Positions 24,631 to 38,007 of a stretch of 64,000 nucleotides of DNA are shown here, in pieces. The notes beneath the pieces were generated by a model. It was not told where the DNA came from, did no database searches, and saw nothing but the letters and a program-made list of their open reading frames with translations. The translations under genes were made by a program, and so were the position numbers. Source of the stretch: Glandiceps talaboti (lineage: Eukaryota > Hemichordata > Enteropneusta > Spengelidae); the NCBI RefSeq assembly GCF_964340395.1, contig NC_135569.1:5414040-5478039 (forward strand). Reading direction: 5' to 3'. The first letter of the stretch is position 1. Each line of letters starts with the position of its first letter.

Positions 24631-25565
24631 ATTTCCTTCTCAGTTACACTCAGTTTAGAAACAGCGACATATCACAAACTATGCGATGAAAGAATACATT
24701 ATTCTTACTTTGTCAGGTCTTCAAAACCACAGGTACATTAGCTGTCTTCAAAATGAAGTGCAGCGACTACACAGGCACAGTGACTTCATTTTAGTTCCCA
24801 TGAGATGTGATTCGTAGGCCCCCATGACATCATAGCAATGGTATGTAAAATACTGCCCACACAATCTGATTATAGGCTTTCAACAATTTACTTCATTCAT
24901 TCATTTTTGTTGAAAGGACGGCTACGTTAATGTATAATACAAACAAAACCTGCACTCCAATACAAGGATACAGCAGCTCTCAGAATGAGTAATTTTAATT
25001 CAAATGGATGACAAAAAGGTCTGAGTTTACCAGCACGTGAATAAAATAAATGTACTGCTATGTGAGGCACTTACATTGTACAGGTGACTGTAGATGTTAT
25101 CTATCAAACGTAGGTTAAACACACACAGAAGAGTTTGTTCTCGGAAACAGAAACTCTTTTTTTTAAAATGTGTTTTAAATGTGTTAAATTTTTAACTAAA
25201 TGAAACTTTTAAAAAGTTAAAAAAAAAAAAAAAACGCACAAAAACCAGAATCCTTATTTTGGACAAAACTTTTGGTAATTTGAAATTTTCACACATCTCA
25301 TTATGGGATTGCAGGACCGCATGTTGAGCACCAAAATATTGACAGAACAAATGTAAACCTAGATATTTTCACTACTAGAAAGTTTAGCAATTTTACACTC
25401 TTCAGCAAGTTCTAAAACTAATTACCAGACTAGTACATTGTGTATATACAAGAAGGCATTTTAGTCACTACTTGCATTTGTAGTTTAGTATGTTAGTTGT
25501 CCAGCGAAAAATGAAAATAACTCTTTAGCGAAAACGTCCAGTTTTACAATATATCATGTATGCAA

Positions 25566-25760
25566 TGTTGGTGACTGAGTGGTTGAGGTCGGGGTTCAAA
25601 GTCCATTCTGGAGGGCGCATTCTCTACATTGTATTAAATTTGCCACATTGTAACTTGAACAGAGCCACTCAGTTTGACTCTATAAATGAACAACACGGGT
25701 TTTCCTCGGTGTTCCGGTTTCTTCCTGCATTACAGTGTTTCCAATTAAAGTATGAACAAT
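25566..25760 (+). mobile_element. tRNA-derived SINE, copy 2
   Basis: TGACTGAGTGGTTGAGG looks like a tRNA-Ser/Leu A box and GGTTCAAAGTCC like a B box, but only a few bases separate them, so part of the head is deleted. The body matches copy 1 (TTTGACTCTA, GGGTTTTCCTCGG, CCGGTTTCTTCCTGCATTA). Confidence 0.7.
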
Positions 25761-25800
25761 AAACTACTGCAACATATTGATATTACCAAAGTAGATCTGT
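25735..25800 (+). repeat. Short dispersed block shared with 31808-31870
   Basis: AAAGTATGAACAA plus AAACTACTGCAA plus a TATTGATAT end recurs at about 31825-31862. Confidence 0.55.
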
Positions 25801-26739
25801 GTCTTTGTACAGAATTTAGTATGGTCAGATCAAAGATGTGCCGCAATTGTGCATCATTACTGATGACTTCAATCATAACAAATTTCAAATTTGGCACCTC
25901 TAACAGTTACCAAGGTTTGTTGTCTAATACATCACTCTGTACAGGTCTAGCCATGATGATATCTACCAGTAGACGGGGATTTATTTGCAACAATGAATAT
26001 TGTACGTCCATTCAGTGGCATTATCAAAGTAAACTGTTATTCAACTTTGCCACTGAGTAGGCAATGTTGTGACTACTATACATGTAGCTAAATCTACATC
26101 AATGCATCAGGGCAAGTTCAGTAATGTATCAATATGTTGCAGTACTACATCATTCATACTTCGATTGCATGCACTGCAACACTAAACGCATGAGGGTCAG
26201 CCCTAACTGGACATCTTGGGGAACAAGTTAATAAAAACTTAACTGTTCGGCTACAAATAAATATTATTATTATGGTACTGTCAACAAAAACACTAAACTT
26301 CTAATAAATTCTATCAAAACCAGTTTCAGTTTCTCATTCACTTTTATTTCCCCACTAAGTTTCAAAACGTTGACGTGTCATCAGTTTTAGACTTAGTCTA
26401 GTTCCTATACAGAATCGTTACGATTTATAGCTTCACTCAGAAACCACAGTTGGCATCCAGACTATTTTAGCATGGGATGCATACCATATTCACCTTGCAA
26501 TATCTCTACTATACACAGAAAAACCCTTTTCCTTCTTGGAATTTTGAATCAATTCAAAACCTACTCGAAGTTGGTTCTTGAGTTTCAGTACACAATAAAA
26601 TCCGTTTTGAAACAATTTAATACTTGTAATCACTTAAATACTATTCAAATACAGGTGTGAAACTATCCAAAGATTAAAGTAATTTTGTACTCACATTTAA
26701 ATAAAGACTGAAACTTATTTGTAACATTAAACGTAATTT

Positions 26740-26910
26740 ATATTGTCATAGCTCGCGCAGCGGCCACATAGCGGCTCAATGACTAGTACTCATGCACGTC
26801 CTATATACTATGCGATGTTTTTTTGGTGGTTTGACCAAGGATGCATTGCGGCGCAATGACTACGCATGCACATTCTATATACTATGCGCATTCTCCATGC
26901 GGAGGGCGCT
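26740..26910. repeat. Two-copy repeat, about 90-bp period
   Basis: GCGGCTCAATGACTAG and GCGGCGCAATGACTAC each continue to CCTATATACTATGCG or TCTATATACTATGCG. The block is more GC-rich than its surroundings. Confidence 0.6.
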
Positions 26911-29108
26911 ATCTACAATATCATCGTGAAGCAGCCGGTCACAAATGAATCTATACCCTGCGTGAGCTTATGGGCTTTGCCTAGTTATGATATTATGTAA
27001 AATTGTGGGTGTATCATTAAACAGCTTACTAGTTTATTTTTTAACAAATTAGAATGTCCTTATCTTTGGTCAGATAATGAAAATTCCTGCAAAAATTTGA
27101 GAAATGAAAACCCAGTTAGTGCCACACTTAACAAAATGTCAGACCACTGCATTACTTATTTCAATTATTATATGTTATAATTGTTAACACATTTTCGTAT
27201 CATTGTTTATACGTTGACATTTAAAGTTTGTTTTGTGAACCCTACAAAACTAACGATGCTTGACCTGGATAAGATCAAAGAGTGAGAACTACATGTAGAT
27301 TTGAAGCTCTACTAACATTCACATTGTAAGCCTTTAGTGGCTGATAACCTTTGACCCCAAGATAACCTTCGACCTCAAGATAACCTCTGGCCTTAATACA
27401 ACATGCTTGTATAATAATCAGATATCACAGCTATTAAACATATTTCTTTTCAAGCTGTGTCCAAGCATGTAGGTCAAGATGTGGTTTACGACAGATGTTC
27501 TTTCCTGTTTATGACTTCATTCCACATCACATCATATGATATATCACATCACATCATATCACATCACATCATTGGAATCCTCTGGAAGGCAGTAGGACAT
27601 AACATCAGGGGTGAACAAATCCACTGGTCCTGGATCCGGGACTAGTGACTTTTTTGGGCGGACCACACAAATTTTACCTTCTCTGGTCCATTGGGCCAGT
27701 ACCTTACTGTTAATAACTATGTTAAAAAGTCATCTGAATATACAGAATCATAGGCAAGATTTAATATCTCACATAACATATGTAAACTTGTAATCACTTA
27801 AATACTATTCTCTCTGTGTTATTGGTTTCTTCTCATCAGATGTACATCAATTACTGATTTGAAAGAACAGTTTTATATTGTCCAGAGTTGGCATGCAAAA
27901 CTACATGTAGGTGGGGTCGGGTAACCGGAACTAATCAATTATTTTAGGCCTTATCAGAAGTAAAAGAGAAACTCATAGTTTTAATATTAGCTTAGTGAGT
28001 AAGAACATGTTGACTGTTTCTGTTTTTGTTTTGACATTTGTCACAGTTGTCATGGCAAATGTACAAAAATACCTTCTGTGGTATCGAAAATTCTACATGT
28101 ATGCAAAACCAAAAATACTGCTAGGGAAAAATCAGTCTGAATTCCCAAGTGCTATGAACTATTGGTTCAACTTTTGCTTCAAAAAATATAAAAAAAAATA
28201 TAAATAAATAGCATCTATTTATACAAACTTTAGTGTCCTACAAAAAAATAGGCCATCCGAAAATCATTGACTAAATCTCCTTAATACATTCCATTGAATT
28301 GTAGATAATACTAGAGGCATAATAACTATTTATTTGGAATGTCAGACCAATAAATCAATGCCAAGATCAAGTCACAGCTCCAATTGCCTTGTTGTGTAGG
28401 CCAAGGCCAAGTTTCTTTGAACTTGTAAAAGTTTTGTTCTTTTTCTGAACTGAATTGGACAAACATTCACTGATTTGAACAAGTGTCTGTGGTTCTGAAA
28501 GCATCGCTTTCAATTGAGGGTACCTAGGTTAGTACTAAAAAAAAATTTCCTCCTTAAGTGTGTAATAAATTGTAACACTTCTGACTTGATTTGCCTGCAA
28601 GTATTAAAGTGAATCCCATATCTTGATGGAAATGAAAGGAAATTATTCCAACGTTGTATCATATTTTCACTATTTTGCCCAAAAAATGCCATTGTAGTAT
28701 TTGATCTTGTTCTAAAAAGCATAGCAGAACACTCTTCCCACCAGAAAGCAAACACTACGACTGACATGGAAAGGTCAGAACAACATTTTTCTTGCACAGC
28801 CTTATTGTTTTGTTATTCAAATGAGGTTGTCCTTGACCTTTGGTGACCTTAAATGGGTGAAGCTGTACATTCAGTTCATGGATGTCTACAATAACAATGT
28901 AATCAAAATTTACTATGTATTTCTGATATTCAGTGGACCATTCACACTTCAAAAATGAATGATAACTTTGAACTTTTGAAAATCAAACTATGCCTGTTTT
29001 CATTTCCATGGTGATGGAATACATCTTAGAACAAAGAAAAACACTCACTTGAAACTTTTGCCAATTTTGAAAATTTTGGAAGTTTTCATAAATGATGAAT
29101 TGATTCAT
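26911..29108. other. Gene-free stretch
   Basis: No gene recognised. Contains a short TCACATCATA repeat at about 27526-27570. Confidence 0.45.
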
Positions 29109-29112
29109 TTAA

Positions 29113-29456
29113 AGTGGCCATATGGTTGAGGATTTGGTATTTATTTTGGATTTTTAACTTATAAATCAATTTAATCACAGCTTCCTACATGAAAAAATCA
29201 AAGTGAAACTACCATACATATCAAGTCTTTGTTTGTAACTCAATAAATTTCAAAATGACACTAAATATGTAAAATGTTTGTTATTGTACCATAACAATTT
29301 TTACACATTCTTTAGCTTTTTATAATGCATTGAGTTACAAATACAGACTTAGTCAAAGTTGTTTCACAGTGATTTTTGAAGTAGGAAGCCATGACAAAAT
29401 TGTTTTACAAATTAAAAATCCAAAATAGATACCAAATCGTCACCCATATCACCACT
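29113..29456. mobile_element. MITE with TTAA flanks, 344 bp
   Basis: The terminal inverted repeats start AGTGGCCATATGG and, from the right end, AGTGGTGATATGG. Both continue through GATTTGGTAT and ATTTTGGATTTTTAA. TTAA flanks both ends (29109-29112 and 29457-29460), as in piggyBac- or Kolobok-type insertions. The centre is itself partly palindromic (AACTCAATAAATT versus AATGCATTGAGTT). No coding content. Confidence 0.8.
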
Positions 29457-29460
29457 TTAA

Positions 29461-30900
29461 TACTTGGTAAAAACAATAAACACAGTTTTTCAAATCAGTC
29501 ACTGTTGTCTCTTTAATACAGTCTTGCAGTAATGCATAGCATGCCATGGTGCTCACTTTTTAATGGCTTAGTCCGCATTAGGATAAACAATGTAGGCATG
29601 GAATAGTGATGTTTGGCAAAGTTATGGAAAGAATTGGTCCAGAAGGTACGAGAAACTCATGTAATCCTTATAACTCTACTAACAAAATAACCCGAATGTG
29701 AGAAACTGTCAATGAAATCCTGACCTTTCATAGGAAAAACTTTTTTTTTCATGTCTTTGTCATGCACGAAATCAGAATCGTTGAGGTCAAATGAAATATA
29801 CATACAAAAGAAAGAATCTCATCTTTCACAAAACCACTGTCAATTGATGGATCGGTCTAAGAATCTCTCTAGGGAAAATACAGAATACAGATGTACGTTT
29901 GGTATAACGAACTCTGTACATATTGACAGACATTCTATGCCTCGATCCCCATTAACCTTTTACAAGTACAACCCAATAAAGAATACATACTCAGTATGCT
30001 AACTGCTGTGCTTGGTATGAGAGATTTGGACACTATTCAAAACAAAACTTGCTTTTTCATATTATGTTTACTCTGTGTTACATAAAACCAATGAGAAGTC
30101 TAGCATTCCCAAAGAGTTTATACAATATACTGCATTCTCGAAAAGTTTCGAAGAGATCAGTCAGCAGATGTTTATACAGCGGTGAAAGACGTTAACATTT
30201 TTTAATTGAAGTCATAAATAACACAAGTATCGTTTCAATTTAAAGCAACAGGAACTACGATCAGGATATGGGAGAAGTTTCTACAGTATACTGCATTTCT
30301 AAAAAGATAAAAATCAGCATCACTTTATTTCAACGCACCAGAAATTACAGGGACTTACATAGGTTTTTACACACAAGCAGATGAAAGGTCTTTTTAGCAT
30401 GATTGAGCTTTCAATCTGTCCTGGTCAACGATCCTCATCAGAATAACAATGCTATAATTACAGCTGACCAGTGAAGAGGATCATTGATCGAGACAGATCC
30501 AAAGTCAACAACTACAAAACTTTGAACATAAGACTTCTGATGACAGTTTTCTTATCATAAACATGTGTACTAAAGTACAAGTTCAAAGCTTGCATTCTAA
30601 AGATATTGCCTAACTACCATAATTGCTATTTAAGCAAATGCATAATTAATATTCACTACTATTTACAAAAACCTGATCAATTCTCCACATTAGCTCATAG
30701 AATCTCAGTATCAAATTTCATTTCACAGCAGCCAGGGTTTTTTGAGATAATGATGGTACAGAGACAGACAAGCAGACAGACACCGACAGATCCCCTTTGG
30801 GAACTAATATAACTTTATTTGTAAGTGCTTATTCAAACTATACTAAAAGGTTTAATAGCATCTACTTTACAAAATGTATATACCAATTCATTTTAAGTAG
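29461..30900. other. Gene-free stretch
   Basis: No gene recognised. A block ending CTTTGGGAACTAATA with GACAGACAG-rich sequence at about 30720-30830 recurs at about 30890-31175. Confidence 0.45.
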
Positions 30901-30925
30901 TCAGGTGTTTTTGAGATATTAGTGA

Positions 30926-31098
30926 TACAGACAGACAGTCAGACTGACTGAGAGACATACTGACAGACTGACACAGACAGACAGACAGACGTACTGACAG
31001 ACAAACAAACAGACTGATAAGAGTCAGACAGACAGACAGACTGATATTCAGACAGACAGACAGACATAGACAGACTGAGTCAGACAGACAGACAGACA
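30926..31098. repeat. Degenerate (CAGA)n microsatellite
   Basis: CAGA units mixed with CTGA and TACTGACAGA variants. Confidence 0.9.
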
Positions 31099-32404
31099 CT
31101 CGGTATCTCTTCAGCTCGACCTTTGGGAACTAATAACTTTATCTGTACTAAAGTACTCATTCAAACTGGTTTAAAATCATACCAGCTACTTTACTTCATT
31201 GATTACACATCTATATTTATACCACAATCCATTAAGAAATACATCTAAAAAACTTTATTGATCAGATTGCAACATTAATCTTCATATTTTAATTGAATTA
31301 AATTTTTTTATCATCAGATATTGTATGTTTTGTCCATCCCAATTTTAATATGCTTTGACGTTTTAAGAGAAAACATGTTTGGGAATGATATTAGTTTTCA
31401 AGGTTTTGTCATAACTTAGTTTATTTTATTGAAATATTATTCGTTTAAATGCAACTTGCACATGCTGTTTGAAACATGAGTGTTTTGATGGTGATTTGCG
31501 TATGGTATTCCAATAAAATTTGATATCAAAAGTTTGATTCTTGACTTGCAAGTAGTGTACTTGTAAACTTGTTATGACTTGACATGTACAACCAGGACTG
31601 GATAACAGAAATTTCAAGCTGTTTCTATTTAGAAGATTTTGGTGAAAAACCTCCAGAGTCCAGGCCAAAACTATGGTATACATGGACAGGGAGGTGGCTA
31701 ATTTTTAAAAGAGTGGAGTAGTTGGTTGGTTTTGCTGCCTACTAACCTTTACATACACAATGTATCTTTACCCTGGGTGTCTATGGGTAAATAATACCTT
31801 TTACAATTTTAGTGTTTTTAATCAAAGTATGAACAACAAAGTACTGCAAAGTATTGATATATTACTGAACTTGTCCTGATGTAGTGACGTAAATCTGGCC
31901 ATAGTATAATACAAAGTTTTACCATATTCCAAATCTACACTATAGTTTATACATGTAGGTATTCTTAAAACGTTACCACAACGCTTGCATTGATTATTCT
32001 CATTCCAAGCTATTTTGTCTGATGCATTGTAATAAATCACCCTAACTCCACACTATTTTGCCACATCTAAGCCATTGCTCCTATCTCCTAATCTACTGGA
32101 CCCAGGTATCCCAGTTACAAAACAGAAAGTTAGGGGGTTACATAGAGTTCTTTCAACTACAAACATTTCTGTCCTTGAGTTGTGCTGTCTACTTAACATA
32201 TTAAAAAAAAGTTTGGCAACTAGGATAATTACGGTTACTGACAATAAACCTGCCAGACATATCTAAGTAGTTAGCAGTTAGTCTTATGCAAAGATGTTTA
32301 CTCACAGTATACAGTCACTTTGTCATCCAGCATTCATTTAGTTTTACGATTTATTTTCAGTCTAGTGGTGTTCAAGACCAACTAACATCTATTTTAGTAC
32401 TAGT

Positions 32405-32960
32405 TTGACTGCAGGCATAACTTCTGGCTATGATGTCTATGATAACAGCCAAGCCCAAGCCATTTTGTAATGTGAATTTCGTAAATGTTCTGGAGGGAAC
32501 CATTCGCGAGTATGTAAATTGTACTGCATTACATGTGATCTCCACCCCATCCCTCCCAGACACCTGGACACACAGCATCTATACATTTAGTTTAGCTACA
32601 ATGTCATCTGACTGCAGGCACTGCCTCAAGCTACACATCTATGATAACAGCCAAGCTTCAATTCCAAGTCCTTTCGTAAATGAATTTCGCAAATGTACTG
32701 GAGGGCACCACTTTCTCAAGCATGTCAATCATTACATGTCATGTGACCCCCACCCCCATACACAACACAACAACCCTAGCATCTATACATATAGTTTTAG
32801 CTACAATGGAGTGTGACTGCAGGCATTGCCACAAGCTACATGTACATGTACATGTCATGTTAACAGTTTCAACTACTGCAAGCCATTCACGTAAATGTTC
32901 TGGAGGGCAACACTTTAGCATGTCAATCATTATATGTCATGTGATTCCCCATCACACACG
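32405..32960. repeat. Tandem repeat, about 205-bp unit, 3 copies
   Basis: Units start with TGACTGCAGGCA near 32408, 32609 and 32814, and share GTAAATGTTCTGGAGGG and TTTAGCTACAATG blocks. Frames of up to 128 codons here come from the repeat. Confidence 0.85.
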
Positions 32961-32995
32961 CACACACACGCAGTGACGCGCACACATGCGAGTGC

Positions 32996-33110
32996 ACAGG
33001 TCTCTGGGTTATCAAACAACCCTGCCAAGTCAGACAGCCAAGTCTCTGGGCTAGCAAACGACATTGTGACGCCAGCTAGCCAAGTCTCTAGGCTAGCATG
33101 TGATACTGTC
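32996..33110. repeat. Tandem repeat, about 45-bp unit, about 3 copies
   Basis: AGTCTCTGGGCTAGCAAACG-type unit, repeated with variation after a short CA-rich stretch. Confidence 0.8.
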
Positions 33111-34578
33111 AAGCAAGATACATGTATATATATAGGCAGTCTGGGCAACCAAAATGGCATATTGGGTGTGTTCAGAATAAAAGCGCTTAGCGATCTGGGT
33201 AAATAGCTTATCCACAGCGATGGATCTGTGAGTCAATCAGTCAGTAACTACGCTAACTCTAATAAGAGTGAGCACAGTCACAGATTCAGAACTATGGAGA
33301 GACTAGTTAACATATCGCTACCAGCTTTTATGCTAAACATGTCCCATAATATGGGTCAGTGTGGTACACTTATGATATAACACGTCTTTTCAGATTCTAT
33401 GATCTGTTTTATGCTGACAACTTCAGTATCACCTATATCTTCTCTCTGCATAGTTCTTGTTGCCAATTCAAACATTTCAATGAACATAACAAACAACGTA
33501 CCCCATCAATCATGCACAGTACCTGTTCAAACAATAATAGCATCAATTGTAAACATTCAAATGACAACCATCCTGTTCATTGTAGGTAGGAGTACTTCAT
33601 ATTTTGATAAAAGTCTAAACCTGTAGCGACATGACATTCTGGAATAAATACAACCAAATATTATGATAAAATATGCAAGTAAACAGACAATATCATATTC
33701 TGAAAAACACAATGTCTGCAAAAAGTAATATTGACACCCCACCCCCACCCACACACAAGGAGTTAAGACAGACTAGACTATGCACAATTTTAAATATGAA
33801 CCCTAATTTTTGAAACCTAGTGACTTTTGCAGTAAATAGTAAAATCTAAAAACCAAACAAAATTATCATAGACTCTATGGGGGAAACACCATCATTTTTA
33901 GGCCTTTCTCTCTTTCTGTTACTGGCGTTCCCAAACGTTAAAAAGATAAAAACACTCAATGCCATGGTGCAGGATAATATTATATTATCAATGGTACCAT
34001 TAAGATTACAACTGGTCATTCATTTTTTTTGTTTTACACACCTAGATTTTAGGCCTAATCTGACAATGGCCTTCAAAATAAGAGACATAAATTGATTACA
34101 CCATGGAGAGATTTTGTAGACTGCCGAAAATAGAGTTTTGTTAAATCATTTCTTCCAAAGTGTGTCCAAAACTTATATTGAAAGAGAATTTTCCATTAGA
34201 TTTATGAATGTATACGAAATGAATGATAAAATTCAGCTTTACTTAACATAGCATTTGGAGGCTTGAAGTCCCCCCACCCAAGATAAATCAATCTTCCCCT
34301 CCCCCCCTCAAACTTAAGTCAATCTTTACAATAACAGTTGATGTTTGCTTATCAAAAAACTCAAATAGTCTGAAGTGTTTGGTTATCTATATAGATATCA
34401 CAGTATAATTATGTGGAACATTTAGCCATGATATGAATGAACTATACATCTAAACACAATGTTCCAATGACAACATTCTGTTCCATCATCAGACACTCTG
34501 ATCACCCACTGGTTTGGTAGGGGGTATGCTGTTTTGGTGCTTCATCTCAGACCATTTTTTTAGACCAATCTGAGACAA
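33111..34578. other. Gene-free stretch
   Basis: No gene recognised. C-rich patches occur near 33735 and 34270. Confidence 0.45.
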
Positions 34579-34591
34579 GTTTTCCATTGAC

Positions 34592-35079
34592 GAGTATAAA
34601 GTTGGCGTCAGATTCAGATTCAGATTCAGCTAGCGTCATATTGAGCGTCAGATTCAGCGTCAGATAGCGTCAGCTAGCGTCAGATCCGAAGACACCCGAC
34701 GGACTCAATCAAACCTGAATTAATACCGTTGAGACGACAGGGGAAGATTACACTCCACAAGCTTTTGATGGAAGTTGGGATGTCTCTGCTTTTACAATTT
34801 TTATTTGGGAAAAACACGTGAAATAGAGTTGAAATACTTGTCACCGAGACATTGATAGCCCCAAGTTCGTCCACTGTATGTTCGTTGGTTGATACATTTT
34901 GCCAATAATTTATACGGCGTCAGTAAAAATTAAGTTTACGTGCGTAATATGTTGCCATACTTATGTTTTTATGCACATTTGAAAGCCTCTGAGATCTAGC
35001 TAGATATGTACCAGAGTTTGGTGTTATTGATAAAACGTAGGCCTCCAGATCTAGACGCATTGGTAAGTGTTACATTGTG
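34592..35079 (+). repeat. Left inverted arm of the 6.4-kb element
   Basis: Matches the reverse complement of 40511-41007. Similarity stops after GTAAGTGTTACATTGT. Confidence 0.88.
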
Positions 35080-35999
35080 TCATTGTAACCATGGATGTAT
35101 TAACCTATTTTTAGGTATTTAATGAATAAAGATTTTTGTTGAGAGTATTGTTCATGAAACTGTGTCTACCTTTCACTTTGTGTATGTGTGTAATGTATCA
35201 TAAGTTTATTATTTATGTCCATTTTGAAGTGGCCTGAAGATTAACACATTTAAATCACACGTTGAAAAGTATATAACCTGTAGTACATTGGCTATTTATC
35301 AAGAAAACAACAGCATTGGGCTGATAGATCAGTGCAGTCAAGATGATATTAATCTGAGTTAGTTAATAATGTATGTCACCCTATGATGGATCATAATTGT
35401 AAAGGATGTATAATTACAAGATACAGAGACTATTATCATTGTGATGTTCGTTACATTTTCTAATAAGTATCAAATACAATTATAGGTATATACAGTTTGT
35501 ATGAATTGATGTGCTTTATTGCATTATTTACCTATCCCCATGAAGTTGGTACATATAAGGCTTAATAATCACAACATTAACTGTAATTTTTCATTTACCA
35601 TCGAAAGAATTAATTCATTGAATTTAACACTGTGTGGGTAGAGGCAGTGCATTATTATAAAATCAAACATTTATTTTTCTTACAAGTAACTTATTGTTTT
35701 TCCACTTAAAATTGTGCTCCCTGGGTCAATTATTTAACAAAGATGTGAGCATCATTGCTTTCAAATAAGTTTTGCATGCTTCTACTGAATTATCTATGCC
35801 TTAGAAGCCAAGATGGAAGTATATAATTGTTATGGTATTCAGGATGTCCTAGAGGAAAATGTCATCAACTGGGGTAGGAATTGGTGAAAGATGTAGTCTT
35901 GCTGCCCCTTGTTCTGTACTGATCAATAACACAACACATATCAACCAGCAATAAACTGAACATGCTCCCATTCAGAGAAATATATCCCATGTTCCAAAA

Positions 36000-36420
36000 G
36001 TTCATCAACTATACAAATTAGCAATTGATTGACTCAATAACATCAAATATTTGCTTGGTCAATATATTTAGCAAGTTTAATCAAATTTGGTGTAATCTCG
36101 GTTTAGGCCCTAACTGACAACATTCATTAAGTATCCAAATTGACAGCACTAAATTTCATTAAGAACTATCATATCTCTGTATGATCAATATCTGCGGCAA
36201 GTTTCATCAAATTTGATAAAGCCCTTCTAGATGCATAACCGGAGTTACAAACATGCATTTATTATGCAAATTAGCCCTTAATTAACTTGACAACTCTTTT
36301 ATATCATTGTATGATCTGTAGATGTAGCAAGTTTCATTGAATTTCTTCTGCATGTATAGCCCCATTTATCATAATTATACATAAATCATTATGCAAATTA
36401 GTATTAAGTTTTGAATCCCA
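36000..36420. repeat. Degenerate tandem repeat, about 130-140-bp unit
   Basis: About three blocks share ATGCAAATTAG, GACAACTCTT or GACAGCACT, TGTATGATC and GCAAGTTTCATCAAATTT. It lies inside the 6.4-kb element. Confidence 0.65.
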
Positions 36421-37335
36421 CCAAAACCTAATCAGCGCCAAGTTACTGCCAGACAATGCCACATAGTAAGTTGCAGAACATTTGCTTCAGTGCTTTTTGA
36501 GACATCAATGGAAATTCTGCAGTGGAATTCTGCAGACACACAGCACCATGACATCAGCTCCCACACGGGAGCTAAAAAGAGGAATCAACACACAGTTCTG
36601 CCTTGTCGAAGTTACAAGATGGAATCTATTTTAGAAGAGACAATCTTTACAAAGGATTGTGTATTGTTTTATGTTGATAATTGAATATATTTCTACCAGC
36701 TGAGTACCTATCAGACTTACAAATAAACCAGTCTGATATGCCCATTCAACATCTCAATGGAGAGAACGAAAGTACTTTTTTTTGCATTGTGCATGTTTGT
36801 GTTTATTTCTTCTCTACTTGTTTATATTTCAAATACCAATAAATTCCCACAATGCAATTACTGAACGGAATAACATCATTGCTCTCCCCAACATAACTAA
36901 TTAGAAATGTGGAAGCCAAGGCTTAGAAACCTCATGTTTAATATTTTCTGGAACACGCACTGTACTTTACAATATACTACACTACACTACACTGTTCTGT
37001 GCTATAATTTACTGTGCTGCATGCATGGTACTATATTACCATATTGTCATGAAAGCCAAGTTTTTCTAAGTACCAGATGGAGTAGGGACACAACTACTGG
37101 AGAAATAAGAAAGAACTCACACACACGTCAAAGGTTTTACTTTATCTCATTTATCTCTAAATAACAAAATACAACACTTGTACAGCGAATCTGCCTGTAT
37201 GAAAAAAAAACTATGCTTAAACCTATAAAATTACTGATGGTTGGTTATGGAAAATAAAACTACTGGTAATGTTTATTGTAAAGTCTCATTTGTGTTGTAT
37301 CAAAGCGCAGACTTGGGACACACTGTTGGCACTGC

Positions 37336-37337
<2 letters not shown>

Positions 37338-37403
<66 letters not shown>
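37338..37403. repeat. (CA)n microsatellite
   Basis: About 33 CA units, uninterrupted. Confidence 0.98.
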
Positions 37404-37407
<4 letters not shown>

Positions 37408-38007
37408 TGCACAACTCATGGATAAGATTGTCATTGTTCATGAATGCCAAGTTATGTTCAAAGCAATGTAGTATTCACAGTCCCAGCAAAGTGTTGAGTT
37501 TCCAAGCAGTAACAGAGTTCAGAACTTCCTCATACATCGTATAGGAATCCAACAGCATACAGTACTACAGAAATGTACTTTTATCACACATCAAATTCTG
37601 TGGATCAGCACCCATAACTTTCAAATATTGTCCATTTATACTAGTGTTACATGTAAACAACTATACTCCACATTATTGGATGATTGTACTTGCCACCAGG
37701 TGTCCTTCATATGTTATGCAAATTCACAAAAGTTGTTTATGTACAGTAAGTCATCAGTTGTAACATATCATGCTAATTTACAATTTACCTTAAATTGTAT
37801 GCGAGTAATAATGTCTCTAATTATCACAACAAGTAAACAAGTGTGACTGGTCAACCTAAAGTGCTGACTGGCCAAATAAACTTTAATAACATCACCACAT
37901 TGTGGCACATAGTTAACCATACATTAATATAAATATGTAACTTGTTTATTCTAGGCTGGAAGGTATGCCATGATGGGACTCAACACTAGCACATCAGTCA
38001 GCCCCTC

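Noticed and set aside
28510-28797. 95-codon minus-strand frame
   Set aside because: No recognisable domain and no splice context; length is within chance for the region.
31000-31100. Possible CRISPR-like regular repeats in CAGA-rich tracts
   Set aside because: They are tetranucleotide microsatellites in an animal genome, with no unique spacers of constant length.
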